Position numbers and translations under genes: made by a program. Positions 8,172 to 17,448 of a DNA stretch of 64,000 nucleotides are shown here, piece by piece. The DNA is from Streptomyces sp. Ru62 (GTDB lineage Bacteria; Actinomycetota; Actinomycetes; Streptomycetales; Streptomycetaceae). The DNA is taken from the NCBI RefSeq assembly GCF_002920615.1, contig NZ_PQSU01000009.1:1-64000 (forward strand), given 5' to 3'. The number at the start of each line of letters is the position of its first letter. The stretch's first letter is position 1. Below the pieces are notes generated by a model, which saw only the letters and a program-made list of their open reading frames with translations, ran no database searches and was not told where the DNA came from.

Positions 8172-9482
8172 ATGACTGACGATCTTGACGGCGTACTGGC
8201 AGATCCCGCACGGCTGCTGATCGCCGACCGTGCGCCACTGCGCGACCACCTCTCCCACGACGACCGGGCCCGTTGCGTCGGGGGTGAGGTCTTCCTGCAG
8301 GCCGAGGCGATCTTCGGGGGCGCGGAGGTGACGCCCGCGGAGTTCGCATCCTGGCTGCACTTCGCGGCGAAGGCCACCGGCCACGACGCGTACGCCGACC
8401 GGATCGCCGCGGCCGGTCCCGGCATGCCGTGGCGGACGGTGTGGGCGTGGTGGCGGCCGGCCCACTGGTTCCCGGTCCACCCGAGCCTGAACGGCGACTA
8501 CTTCCGGGTGCGCCGGTGCGGGGACGGGGATCGGGAACTCGTCGAGGTGACCGACCAGCGTGGCCCCCTCTGGCTCGACGCGGCGACCGGCCACCGGGTG
8601 ACGGGTGTGGACGAGGCGGCGCTGACCGACGCGTCGACCGCGACCGGGGCCGCCGAGGCACCCGCGCTGTACGAACTGGACCTGTTCCTCCCGGAGGAGT
8701 GGGAGGGCGCCGTGGCCTTCGCTACGGACGGCGGCCGGACCCGGTATCTCGTCGAGAGCGTGCACGGCATAGCGGTCGTGGAAACGGACGCCGACTCGCT
8801 GCGGGACTGGCCGCGCGGCGCGGGCCTCGACCCCACGTCGGCGGAGCAACCACCGCCGGGGCCGGCCCCCGCCGTGCGGAGGCCGACGGGTCCGCTCACC
8901 GCGGCCCGGGTCGACGACGCCTTCGGCGGTGCGCGGCACGTGGTGCGCATCGCCGAGAGGGACCTGCCCGAGGGGCTCATCCACGCGGGCAGCAGGCGAT
9001 ATCTGCGGGAGGTCGGTCTGCCCGCCTGGTGGGTGGGCCACAGCGCTCAGTACGAAACCCACCCTCTTGACGCCATGCGCCCACCGGCGGAGGGTGTCCT
9101 GTCGGACGAGAGCCTGCCCGACGGGGTGGCCGCCGCCGACCTGATCGCCTTCGGCACCACCGAGTACGGTGAGCTGTACCTCCACCGTCACGACGGCGCG
9201 GTGCTCATCCGGAGCCGCCTGACCCGCCGTACCGAGGAGGTACTGGTGCCGCTCGCCCCGGACCTCGACGTCTTCACCCGCACCCTGGAGGCCGTCGACC
9301 GTTACCGCAACGCCTGCTGGCACCCGTACCCGGTGGAGGGCGGCCAGGAAGCCGTGACGGAGCTGTTCCTGGCGGAGCTGGCGGAACTGGCCCCGGACCT
9401 GTCCGACCAGGACACTCCTACGGGCAGGGTGTGGAGCTGGCTCTACGCCGGCATCACGGAGCTGGGGGTGGACGGCTACTGA
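8172..9482 (+). CDS. SUKH-4-type immunity protein
   Basis: This 436-residue protein resembles the SUKH-4 immunity family of polymorphic toxin systems. The C-terminal 200 residues look like the SUKH fold: LPEGLIHAGSRRYLREVGLP, then AADLIAFGTTEYGELYLHRH, SRLTRRTEEVLVPLAPDLDV and EAVDRYRNACWHPYP. The N-terminal half (LFLQAEAIFGGAEVTPAEF region, WRTVWAWWRPAHWFPVHPS) is less familiar and may be a separate substrate-sensing domain. The start is ATG 8172. No toxin gene lies beside it; both flanks are remnants, so it may be an orphan immunity gene. SUKH-4 assignment is by recognition of the C-terminal pattern only. Confidence 0.65.
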   Translation: MTDDLDGVLADPARLLIADRAPLRDHLSHDDRARCVGGEVFLQAEAIFGGAEVTPAEFASWLHFAAKATGHDAYADRIAAAGPGMPWRTVWAWWRPAHWFPVHPSLNGDYFRVRRCGDGDRELVEVTDQRGPLWLDAATGHRVTGVDEAALTDASTATGAAEAPALYELDLFLPEEWEGAVAFATDGGRTRYLVESVHGIAVVETDADSLRDWPRGAGLDPTSAEQPPPGPAPAVRRPTGPLTAARVDDAFGGARHVVRIAERDLPEGLIHAGSRRYLREVGLPAWWVGHSAQYETHPLDAMRPPAEGVLSDESLPDGVAAADLIAFGTTEYGELYLHRHDGAVLIRSRLTRRTEEVLVPLAPDLDVFTRTLEAVDRYRNACWHPYPVEGGQEAVTELFLAELAELAPDLSDQDTPTGRVWSWLYAGITELGVDGY

Positions 9483-9747
9483 GCCGGTGCGGCCAGGTGA
9501 CCGGGTAACGCCGTCTGCCATGCTCTGCTCCTGATCACCGCGGAAACGGCCGATGAGCCCGCACGAACCCAAGCAGCCGACGCACAGCGGGGCAGGGCAG
9601 AGCAAGAGCAAGAGCAAGTACGAAAGCAAGTACTGCCTCGTGGCGGGCGGGGAACGGGGCAGCAGGTCGGACCGCTGGTGTCAGGCGACCGCGGGGCTGA
9701 CGGGACTGAAAGTTCGGTATGCAAGTCCATCCAGGCCCGCAGCAGGG

Positions 9748-10184
9748 GACATGGCATGGCAACGCTGCTTCACCCTCGCCCGCACCGGCCGGAGGCCTCC
9801 CCGAGACGGCCGGTGAACTCTTCGTCCAGGGCGAAGACCTCGGAGCATGGGTCGTCGCACAGCGGCAGAGGTGGGACAAGCTCTCCCCCGCGCAGCAGTG
9901 GCCACTCGGCAGCACACTCGGACGGGAACCCGCCGGGCCTCGGGGGACGCCCGGCAAAGCTCACCGCAGACGACAAGTGAGCGCTCAAGCTCCGCGCCAC
10001 CCGGCAGTACCTCGCCCGCGGAGGACACCTGGGCCCGGCCCGCAAGCACATCGAGCGCCTGGGCATCGACGGCGTGGAGGTCGACATCACGCTGGGGACA
10101 TTCTTGGAGAACACCCACCGCCGGGCCGACAGACTCACCCCCGAGCGCCGTGCCGAGCTGGCCCGGCTCGGGATGCGCTGGTAG
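9748..10184 (+). pseudogene. C-terminal remnant of HA-domain helicase
   Basis: Helicase-associated (HA) repeats survive in several frames. They read DMAWQRCFTLARTG, then PETAGELFVQGEDLGAWVV, then ALKLRATRQYLARGGHLGPA with KHIERLGIDGVEVDITLG, and finally RADRLTPERRAELARLGMRW before TAG at 10182. The ending is the one typical of Streptomyces DEAD/DEAH helicases with C-terminal HA domains. An in-frame TGA at 9978 and at least two frameshifts break it, and the ATPase part is absent. A second, partly matching remnant lies near 24.85 kb. Confidence 0.6.
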
Positions 10185-10485
10185 CAGCCGACCCGTCGTA
10201 CCGGCGGGAGGTCGGCTTGGGCGCGTTGGCGGATTGGCGTGCAACTCGCCGCGACACCGGACTACTTGAGCAAGGCCAGGTCGGATCGTGGCCGTTCCTT
10301 TAGGGTGGGGCTGAGATCATGAGCTGCGCACAGCTCCTGAGCCGAACCGTCCGGGACCGGCAGGTCGTGCCTGTGACCGGCGGCTTGCTCCCACCACGTC
10401 ATCGCCTCACGAGTGGTGGGTCGATGACCCGCGCATCAGACCCCGGTGCCGTCATCCGCACCGCCGATCCTTCCCTGGAGCTCAT
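10185..10485 (+). other. Upstream region of the secreted PKD protein
   Basis: No gene is visible. The region holds a small perfect hairpin (GAGCTG-cgca-CAGCTC at 10321-10336) and a TTTAGGGT hexamer region near 10300 that could act as a -10. I could not identify a matching -35. It presumably carries the promoter of the following gene. Confidence 0.35.
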
Positions 10486-13374
10486 ATGCGAAGACCTCGC
10501 CCCGCATCTGGTGTGTCCGTGGCCGTTCTCGTCGTGGCGGGGGTGGTGAGCGGCTGGGGAACCGGTGAGGCGGCGGCTGAGCCGAGCCCGGCCGGGACGC
10601 TGTATGTGAATCACGACGGGGTGTGCAGCGACACGGCGACGGGCTCGGCGAGCATGCCCTTTTGCACGGTGCAGGCAGCGGCGGACGCGATGGTACCGGG
10701 GCAGACGGTTCGTGTCGAGTCGCCGGACGGCCTTCCCTACGTCGAGTCCGTGACCCTGACTCGGTCCGGCACCAAGGACGCCCCCATCACGTTCACCGGG
10801 GCCGCCCTCGTCCCCGAAGGCTCGCCGGCGGTCCTCACGCCGAAGGGATCCGCACCGGCGCTGACGCTCGAAGCGGTGCACGACGTGCGTATCCAGTCCC
10901 TGGGGATCGGCTACGCGAGCGCGGACGCGGTAGCGGTGACGGGCTCCACGGGCGTCACCCTCGACCGGTTGTCGTTCCGTCGCCCGGTGCCGTCGGCCGA
11001 CGGCACCGGTACCGCGGTCAGCGTGGACGGCGCCTCCTCGGACGTGACCGTGTCGCGCAACCGGGTTCCGGACGGGTACGCCTACGGCGTGCAAGCGCAG
11101 CCGGGAGCCTCGCAGTTCACCGTGACCACCAACGTGGTGACCGATCCGCGGCGGGGCGGGATCGTGCTGACGGGAACGTCCGGAGCCGCCGTGACGAGCA
11201 ACACGGTCATCACTCCGTGCGCCACCGGGATCTCGCTGGAAGGCACGAGTCGGGGGACCGTGGAGAACAACGTGGTCGCTTCTGCCGGGGCGAAGCAGAC
11301 CGACAGTTGCCCGGCACCCACGGCTCCGCTGTACTCCGTGTCCGCCGCATCCGCTGACCAGGTCACCGGCGACTACAACGTGGCGGCGAACGGTGTCGGT
11401 GCCTTCGCCCGGCCGCGGCCCGAGTGCGCGTGGGCCGGCACCCCCTACACCACCGCCGCGTCGCTGCACGACGCGACCGGGCAGGGCGCGCACGACATCG
11501 ACGGGCTCAACGTGCCCACCGCCACGGCGCCGCCCGAGCACTCCGCGCTCATCGACTCCGCCGATGCCGACGCACCGGGTGAGCTCACCACCGACGTCGA
11601 CGGCTCCCCGCTCGTCGACGACCCCCTCGTCGACGACACCGGCACCGGCACCGGCCCGACGGCCCACCCCGACCGAGGCGCCGTCGAACGGCAGGACTCC
11701 ATCACCGTCCCCGGCGACGACATGCCGTCGCCGTCACGGGGCGTCGCGCCGTTCGTCACCTCGGTGAAGACCGACGACGCCACCACTTCGTGGGGGAAGT
11801 CCATCGCGACGTACTCGGTCGACTTCGGGGACGGCAGCGCCCCGGTCACCCAGGCACCGGGCGCCCCGATCACGCACACCTACACCACCCCGGGCGTGTA
11901 CGCCCCGGCCATCACGGTGACCGACGCCGACGGGTCGAGCCGCACCGTCCGGTCCGCTGCCGTCGACGCGGGTACGGCCACACCACCGGCCGCCTCGCTT
12001 TCCGGCGCCCTGGTCACCACCGCCGACGGGCAGGTGGACGCCGGGGACGCGTCGTTCACCGTCGCGCAACCGGCGGACGCGTGGGAAGTCGCCTACCGAG
12101 TTCTGACCTTCGGTGACGGTGACCATGAGAGCCTGGCCGACGGCCCCCAGAAGATCGAGCACCAGTATCCGGCAGCGGGCTCGTACACCGCCACGCTGAC
12201 CCAGACCGACCTGCTCGGCCGCACCACCACCGCCAAGGTGACCGTGCACGCCGCGGACGCCTTCCTGCCCATCACCGCGCAGTATGACGCCGAGAGGACG
12301 ATCCCCGCCCACGGCGTGCTGAAGCTCTCCGCGGCCACCGTGCACGCCGACTCCGACGGCGTCGACGCGGCGCGCCTTCAGGTCGTCACCAGCGGTGCCA
12401 AGGCGAGGGGCATCCTCACCCTCTACACCGACGGCACCACCCGGCCGGGCACCTCCACCGTCGGCTTCGAACCCGGCCGGACGGTCTCCAACGAGGCGAC
12501 GGTGAAGGTCGCTCCCACCGGTGCGATCGACCTCTACAACGGCAGCTCCGGCCCGGTTACCGTCAACGTCGCCACGCTCGGCCTCCAGTCGCACGCGCAG
12601 TTCGGCCGCACCTACCATCCCGCCACGCCGATCCGTCTGCTCGACACCCGCGGCGCCACCGGCGGCCACACCGGGGCGGTCACCGGCGGCCACTCGGTCA
12701 CCCTGACCGTCTCGGGCGCCCACGGCGTCCCGGCCGACGCGAACGCCGTGGTGCTCAACGTGGTGGCGACCGCCACCAAGGGCTCCGGCAGCCTCACCGT
12801 CTCCCCCGCCGGCACCGTCAACTCCGGTGTGAGCGGCCCGTACTGGACCACGGGGCAGACCGCCTCCGCCCAAATCGTCGTCCCCATGGTTCCGCTGATC
12901 AACGGCAAGGTCGTACTCCGCAACAACAGCAAGTCCTCGGCGCACCTCGTCGCGGACGTGGTCGGCTGGTACGGCCCCACCGCGAGCGGGACGACGTTCC
13001 GGCCGGTCAGCCCGGTCCGGATTCTCAACACCCGTACAGGGACCGGCGGGAGGACCGCCAAGCTGGGCGCTCACGCCACGCTCAGACTCAAGGTCACCGG
13101 CGCCCACGGGGTACCGGCGAACGCGGTGAGCGCGGTCGACCTCAATCTCACGGTGCCCTCGCCGACCGGCAGCGGCTACCTCGTCGCCTACGCCGACGGC
13201 ACCACCCGACCGGACGTGCACTCGGCCGACTACACCAGCGGACATCCCGCGGCCGGCGCCGCGCTGGTCAAGGTGGGCGCGGACGGCGAGATCGACCTCT
13301 ACAACGCCGGCTCCACCGCCGTCGACGTCGACATCGATCTCCTCGGCGACTACAGCCTCAACACCGTGGGCTGA
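10486..13374 (+). CDS. Large secreted beta-helix/PKD repeat protein
   Basis: This is a secreted modular protein of 962 residues. Residues 1-32 form a signal peptide. Residues about 38-330 read as a right-handed parallel beta-helix, with repeated units such as SSDVTVSRNRVPDGYAYGV, SQFTVTTNVVTDPRRGGIV and GTVENNVV. Two PKD-like Ig domains follow (YSVDFGDGSAPVT with THTYTTPGVYAPAITVTD near 450; VLTFGDGD with EHQYPAAGSYTATLTQTD near 560). The C-terminal 350 residues hold two copies of a beta-sandwich module (PATPIRLLDTRGATGG and SPVRILNTRTGTGG, with GAHGVPADANAVVLNV and GAHGVPANAVSAVDLN). No catalytic residues are evident, so adhesion or polysaccharide binding is more likely than hydrolysis. Confidence 0.85.
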   Translation: MRRPRPASGVSVAVLVVAGVVSGWGTGEAAAEPSPAGTLYVNHDGVCSDTATGSASMPFCTVQAAADAMVPGQTVRVESPDGLPYVESVTLTRSGTKDAPITFTGAALVPEGSPAVLTPKGSAPALTLEAVHDVRIQSLGIGYASADAVAVTGSTGVTLDRLSFRRPVPSADGTGTAVSVDGASSDVTVSRNRVPDGYAYGVQAQPGASQFTVTTNVVTDPRRGGIVLTGTSGAAVTSNTVITPCATGISLEGTSRGTVENNVVASAGAKQTDSCPAPTAPLYSVSAASADQVTGDYNVAANGVGAFARPRPECAWAGTPYTTAASLHDATGQGAHDIDGLNVPTATAPPEHSALIDSADADAPGELTTDVDGSPLVDDPLVDDTGTGTGPTAHPDRGAVERQDSITVPGDDMPSPSRGVAPFVTSVKTDDATTSWGKSIATYSVDFGDGSAPVTQAPGAPITHTYTTPGVYAPAITVTDADGSSRTVRSAAVDAGTATPPAASLSGALVTTADGQVDAGDASFTVAQPADAWEVAYRVLTFGDGDHESLADGPQKIEHQYPAAGSYTATLTQTDLLGRTTTAKVTVHAADAFLPITAQYDAERTIPAHGVLKLSAATVHADSDGVDAARLQVVTSGAKARGILTLYTDGTTRPGTSTVGFEPGRTVSNEATVKVAPTGAIDLYNGSSGPVTVNVATLGLQSHAQFGRTYHPATPIRLLDTRGATGGHTGAVTGGHSVTLTVSGAHGVPADANAVVLNVVATATKGSGSLTVSPAGTVNSGVSGPYWTTGQTASAQIVVPMVPLINGKVVLRNNSKSSAHLVADVVGWYGPTASGTTFRPVSPVRILNTRTGTGGRTAKLGAHATLRLKVTGAHGVPANAVSAVDLNLTVPSPTGSGYLVAYADGTTRPDVHSADYTSGHPAAGAALVKVGADGEIDLYNAGSTAVDVDIDLLGDYSLNTVG

Positions 13375-14120
13375 CCGCACAACAGGCCGTCGAGTTCATC
13401 CGACGCCTCTGTATCCCGACGACGACTCCCTGCCACACAACTCGTGACCAACAGGCAGCGTCTACGTATGGCCAGCGAAGCGGTGGAGAGGGCGACGGCG
13501 GTGTCGATCTCATGCCACGTCCACCGAGGCAATCGTCGGCGCCGTCACCGGCTCCGTCGGCCGGTGTGCTGGCCCTGCCAAGGGGTGCGCATCCGTGGCA
13601 GAGATGGACGCTCTCGGCAGGCTGGGGGACGCAGCGCACGCTCGGAGTCGTCCTGGTGGAGCCCAAGTGATGGAGGTAGCCGTCTACGTCGCCCAGGACA
13701 GCGCGGGACGGTGGCGGCACGCTGCCCGTCCACACCTCGTGCGCACGGACGTCGACGTGGCGCAGGTATCCCTGTTCGGCTGGGGGTGTGACTGTGGCTC
13801 GTCTCTCCGCAGCCGTACTTGCCGGGTCCCGCGTCAGGCCGCATACCCCGGGACGTACTCCGCGTCGACCCGCTCCCGCCGCTCCCCCACTACCTGTTGC
13901 GGGCCGACCGGGGAACGTTCCAGCACACCTTGGTCCGGCTGCCGGCCGCCGGCGCTGTCGCCGGGCGGAAGCGGACCCGGAGCTGGCGTTCGTTCTTCGC
14001 GGTGCGGATTCGGGAGCGGGCCGCCACCAGAGCGCTACAACGGCCCGCCGATTTGAGCCGAAGCTCAGTAGTTGTCGCCGGCAGAGTCGGATGACGTGGC
14101 GAATGAGACCGGACAGCTGC
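13375..14120. other. No intact gene; weak coding traces
   Basis: Neither strand has a convincing gene. The best trace on the plus strand is IPRDVLRVDPLPPLPHYLLR followed by FQHTLVRLPAAGAV at about 13840-13960, which looks like a coding remnant but matches nothing I recognise. Another trace, VMEVAVYVAQDSAGRWRHAA near 13670, is in a different frame. The stretch is probably decayed. Confidence 0.35.
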
Positions 14121-14750
14121 TCACTCGGGGGCCTTTCTGTGACCGGTCCCGCGAGCAGCGGCTGGAGGGGTGCGCGGCCGTAGGCGCTCGCCCTGCGGTC
14201 CGAACATGACCAGGTACTCGACCGGACCGCTGGGGCTGGAGTTCGCCACCCCGTGCGGGATGCGGGTGTCGAACTCGGTGACGTCCCCGGGTGTCAGGAT
14301 GAGGTCTTGGTCGCCGAGCACCAGCCACAGTCGCCCGTACAGGACGCACAGCCACTCGTAGCCGTCGTGGGAGACCTGACGGGGCCGCGCGGGCAGGTCC
14401 TTGAGGGCGGGCAGGACGTGTTTGTGGGCGTGCAGGCCGCCGACGTACCGGGTCAACGGCAGCACCGCTTTATCATCCCCGAAGCTCAGCGGCGCCGTGG
14501 CGCGCGGCTTGGCCGCGGGGGCGGGCGCCGTGCCGGCCAGCTCGTCCAGGGAGACGCCGTACTCCTTCGACAGCTGGAGCAGCACCTCCAGGGTGGGCTT
14601 GCGTCGGCCGGTCTCGATCCGGGACAGCGTGCTGGTCGAGATGCCGGTCGTGCAGCTGACACGGGCGAGTGTCGCACCGTGGTGCTCGCGTGCGGCCCGC
14701 AACCGGGGCCCCATCGCGGCCAGTGAGCCGTCCATGTCGTCGACTGCCAC
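14121..14750 (-). CDS. XRE-family regulator with C-terminal cupin
   Basis: Residues about 10-70 form a lambda-repressor-type helix-turn-helix (RLRAAREHHGATLARVSCTT with GISTSTLSRIETGRRKP). Residues about 110-185 form a cupin (GYEWLCVLYGRLWLVLGDQD, TPGDVTEFDTRIPHGV, EYLVMFGP) expected to sense a small ligand. This HTH-cupin layout is typical of one-component regulators of catabolic or stress genes. An alternative start at the internal ATG 14735 (MDGSLAAMG) would match many family members. It is divergent from the epoxide hydrolase 140 bp away, which is a likely target. Confidence 0.9.
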   Translation of the reverse strand: MAVDDMDGSLAAMGPRLRAAREHHGATLARVSCTTGISTSTLSRIETGRRKPTLEVLLQLSKEYGVSLDELAGTAPAPAAKPRATAPLSFGDDKAVLPLTRYVGGLHAHKHVLPALKDLPARPRQVSHDGYEWLCVLYGRLWLVLGDQDLILTPGDVTEFDTRIPHGVANSSPSGPVEYLVMFGPQGERLRPRTPPAAARGTGHRKAPE

Positions 14751-14890
14751 CTTTCACGCTCCTTCTTGCCGTGCTGCTCCACCGCTCTGTCCTGCAAGGT
14801 TGCCAGAATGGCAAGGCTGATCGCGTCGGGCGGGTGCTGCGCCGCATGATCGATGGGTAGCCGCGTCCGCCGCGAACCGAGGGGAAGCCC

Positions 14891-15880
14891 ATGCAGCCCG
14901 AGCCGACCGCCGAGCTCCGTCACCGCACCGTCGAGGCCCCGGCCGGGCGTCTGCACCTGGTCGAGCAGGGCACCGGTCCGCTGGTCCTGCTCGTGCACGG
15001 CTTCCCCGAGTCCTGGTACTCCTGGCGCCGCCAGCTTCCGGCCCTCGCCGCGGCCGGCTACCGGGCGGTGGCGATCGACGTGCGAGGTTACGGCCGCTCC
15101 TCCAAGCCGGAGGCGACCGACGCCTACCGAATGCTCGATCTGGTGGAGGACAACGTCGCCGTCGTGCGTGCCCTCGGCGAGGAAAGCGGGGTGGTCGTCG
15201 GCCACGACTGGGGCTCCAACATCGCCGCCGGCTCCGCCCTGCTCCACCCCGAGGTCTTCCGCGCCGTCGGCCTGCTGAGCGTCCCCTACGCGCCGCCCGG
15301 CGGCCCCCGCCCCACCGACGTCTTCCGCCATATCGGCGGCCCGGAGCAGGAGTTCTACGTCTCCTACTTCCAGGAGCCCGGCCGCGCCGAGGCGGAGATC
15401 GAGCCCGACGTCCGGGGCTGGCTCGCGGGCTTCTACGCGGCCCTGTCCGCCGACACCATGCCCGCCCAGGGCGAGCCCGACCCGCACTTCGTCACCCGCG
15501 GCGGCGGCCGGCTGCGCGACCGCTTCCCCACGGGAGTCCTCCCGGCCTGGCTGAGCGAGGACGACCTCGACGTCTACGCCGGGGAGTTCGAGCGCACAGG
15601 GATCACCGGCGCGCTCAACCGCTACCGCAACATGGACCGGGACTGGGAAGACCTCGCCCCGCACCGCGGAGCCCCGATCAAGCAGCCGTCCCTGTTCGTC
15701 GGCGGCGCTTTGGACGCCTCCACCACCTGGATGTCCGACGCCATCGATACCTACCCCACCACCCTCCCCGGCCTGTCGGCCTCCCACCTCCTGGACGGCT
15801 GCGGCCACTGGATCCAGCAAGAGCGCCCCGACGAGGTCAACCGCCTGCTGACCGACTGGCTCGTCACCCTCCAGAGCTGA
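14891..15880 (+). CDS. Epoxide-hydrolase-like alpha/beta-hydrolase
   Basis: This is an alpha/beta-hydrolase of 329 residues in the epoxide hydrolase group. It has the oxyanion motif HGFPESWYSWR at about 37-47, DVRGYGRSSKP near 70, and the nucleophile Asp106 in GHDWGSN rather than serine. An acid residue in GGALDAST and a C-terminal histidine in DGCGHWIQQERPDEV complete the triad, and a family tyrosine is likely in the cap. The ATG start is preceded by GAGGGGAAGCCC. It probably opens epoxides by adding water in the cytoplasm. It lies divergent from the XRE-cupin regulator. Confidence 0.9.
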   Translation: MQPEPTAELRHRTVEAPAGRLHLVEQGTGPLVLLVHGFPESWYSWRRQLPALAAAGYRAVAIDVRGYGRSSKPEATDAYRMLDLVEDNVAVVRALGEESGVVVGHDWGSNIAAGSALLHPEVFRAVGLLSVPYAPPGGPRPTDVFRHIGGPEQEFYVSYFQEPGRAEAEIEPDVRGWLAGFYAALSADTMPAQGEPDPHFVTRGGGRLRDRFPTGVLPAWLSEDDLDVYAGEFERTGITGALNRYRNMDRDWEDLAPHRGAPIKQPSLFVGGALDASTTWMSDAIDTYPTTLPGLSASHLLDGCGHWIQQERPDEVNRLLTDWLVTLQS

Positions 15881-16305
15881 ACCAGGCAGTCCAAGGGAAG
15901 CAGTCCGAGCACCGGCGCACTCCCGAGGCGGCAGCGTCGGCACCGGAGCTGTGATGTACGGAGTGCCGGTCGGCTGGTCGGAGACGGAGAACCGCGTGGG
16001 CTTGTCAGCCTCGTCGAGGAGCCCGTCCCGCAGCAGGACCTGGCGGGTGGTCAGCGTGCGGGTTGGGGGCATGGGCAGCGAATCGCTCGGCGGCCTCCCG
16101 CCGGGTTCGCTCGCAGAACGCCTGCCGTCCGGGCGTCAGCCCGCCACCTTGCGGATATCTCACACAACCGGCATACCGCGCGGATCACACGTCGTCAGTC
16201 TCCCTGCCGGCACCACGTTTCAATGGTCAGGAGCGCCAAATTGTATTGCCTTCCAGCGAGTTCGGTCCTGCCTATGCCCGCCCATGACCCCGTTAGGGTG
16301 GCCCG
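15881..16305. other. Intergenic stretch with minus-strand coding trace
   Basis: No full gene is seen. On the minus strand about 15945-16060 a frame reads LTTRQVLLRDGLLDEADKP followed by TRFSVSDQPTGTPYITAP, with GC-rich third positions. It is probably the tail of a lost protein, not identified. Near the right end TAGGGT at 16294-16299 is a good -10 for the next gene. Confidence 0.35.
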
Positions 16306-17127
16306 GTGACCGACGCGAGCGTGGACAGAATGAACCGCTTCCGGGCCGAGGCGGCATCCCGGGGGCTGCCGACGGAGGAGGTGGAGGAATGGATACGTGT
16401 CGCCCGCCCGGCGGTGTACCTGGCGGAGGGCGGTGACAGCCCCCTCGTGGCCCGGGTCGGCGGCGACCCCCTGCTGCCGCACGGCGCGCCGAGGCCGTCC
16501 GATCCCTTCGTGGCCTCCGTCGACCTCGCGGCTCTCCCGCCGGGCGTCACCGGCCTCCCGCTCCCCGCCGACGGCCACCTGCTCCTCTTCTCCGGCACCG
16601 ACGTCCACGGCATCGAGGGACAGGTGTCCGACGCGGTGCTGTACGTCCCCGCCGGGACCCCGACAGCCCCGAGCCCCCTCGAACACAGTTGGCGCGAGCC
16701 GTACCGGCCGCGTGAGCTCCGCACGGTCTGGCACCAGCCGAGCGCGCAGATGCCGGAGAGCTTCGCCCTCGACAGATGGGGCGAGTTCCCCGAGGACGAG
16801 CAGTTCGAACTCGCCGACGAACTCGCCGACGCCTGGGCAGACGTGGGCGGCTACCGTCCTTCCTGGGCCTTGCAGATCGGCGGCCACCCGGTCTCGCCCC
16901 AGAACGACCCCGTCCACTACGCCCGTGGCCCCGAGGAGGCCGGCTCCCCCCAGCAGGGCGGTCCGGCATATGGAGAGGGCGCCGACGACTGGGCTCTCCT
17001 GGCCACCTGGAGGTGTGGCGACGACGTCACGGAACTGGACTCCGGCGTGGCCCACTGGGTGGTCCGCCGCCGGGACGTGGCGGCCCGGTGCTTCGACCGG
17101 GTCCACCGCTACGTCGAAATGGCCTGA
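16306..17127 (+). CDS. DUF1963 (YwqG-like) protein
   Basis: The 273-residue product belongs to the DUF1963/YwqG family, cytoplasmic proteins of unknown role. Supporting features are the early VARVGGDPLLPHGAP (family pattern for the first strand), the long middle ending ALQIGGHPVSPQNDP, and the C-terminal DDWALLATWRC with LDSGVAHWVVRRRD. The GTG start at 16306 lies only six bases after a TAGGGT -10 box, so the mRNA may be leaderless. No operon partner is evident. Confidence 0.8.
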   Translation: MTDASVDRMNRFRAEAASRGLPTEEVEEWIRVARPAVYLAEGGDSPLVARVGGDPLLPHGAPRPSDPFVASVDLAALPPGVTGLPLPADGHLLLFSGTDVHGIEGQVSDAVLYVPAGTPTAPSPLEHSWREPYRPRELRTVWHQPSAQMPESFALDRWGEFPEDEQFELADELADAWADVGGYRPSWALQIGGHPVSPQNDPVHYARGPEEAGSPQQGGPAYGEGADDWALLATWRCGDDVTELDSGVAHWVVRRRDVAARCFDRVHRYVEMA

Positions 17128-17448
17128 ACAGCCCGGGGTTGCGACCGTCGACCTTCCGGCGCTCGTCGGTCGCCCTCCCCGGCCCCACCCGGTCCGTGCC
17201 GCCACCGTGACGATCGGTCTGCCCGTGCCGCGCCCCCTCGCTGCCCCGGCCTGCCCCGCCTGCGGAGCGGAAAGGATACGGTCGTACATCCGTGGTGCGC
17301 CGCGCCCTGCTGAGCGTCGCTTGGTGTTCCCCGGGCCGAGGCAGTGACCGTAGGAAGGCGGGCTGGTCAGCGGTCGCCGGATCGCGGGGCCGGTCCGGCG
17401 CCGGGAACGCGGGGCTCGCCCGCTGCCGCCCGTGCCCGGTCGGCGGGC
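17128..17448. other. No gene recognised
   Basis: This is a GC-rich gap between two convergent genes. I saw no coding pattern with a plausible start and no strong terminator hairpin. Confidence 0.5.

Noticed and set aside
7623..9629. A 668-codon minus-strand open frame with a hydrophobic start
   Set aside because: Most of it mirrors the SUKH-4-type gene. Only the last part (7795-8130) looks like real coding sequence, and that is listed separately.
13444..14056. Several overlapping open frames after the PKD protein
   Set aside because: None has natural composition over its length, a ribosome-binding site or recognisable motifs; only short traces remain.
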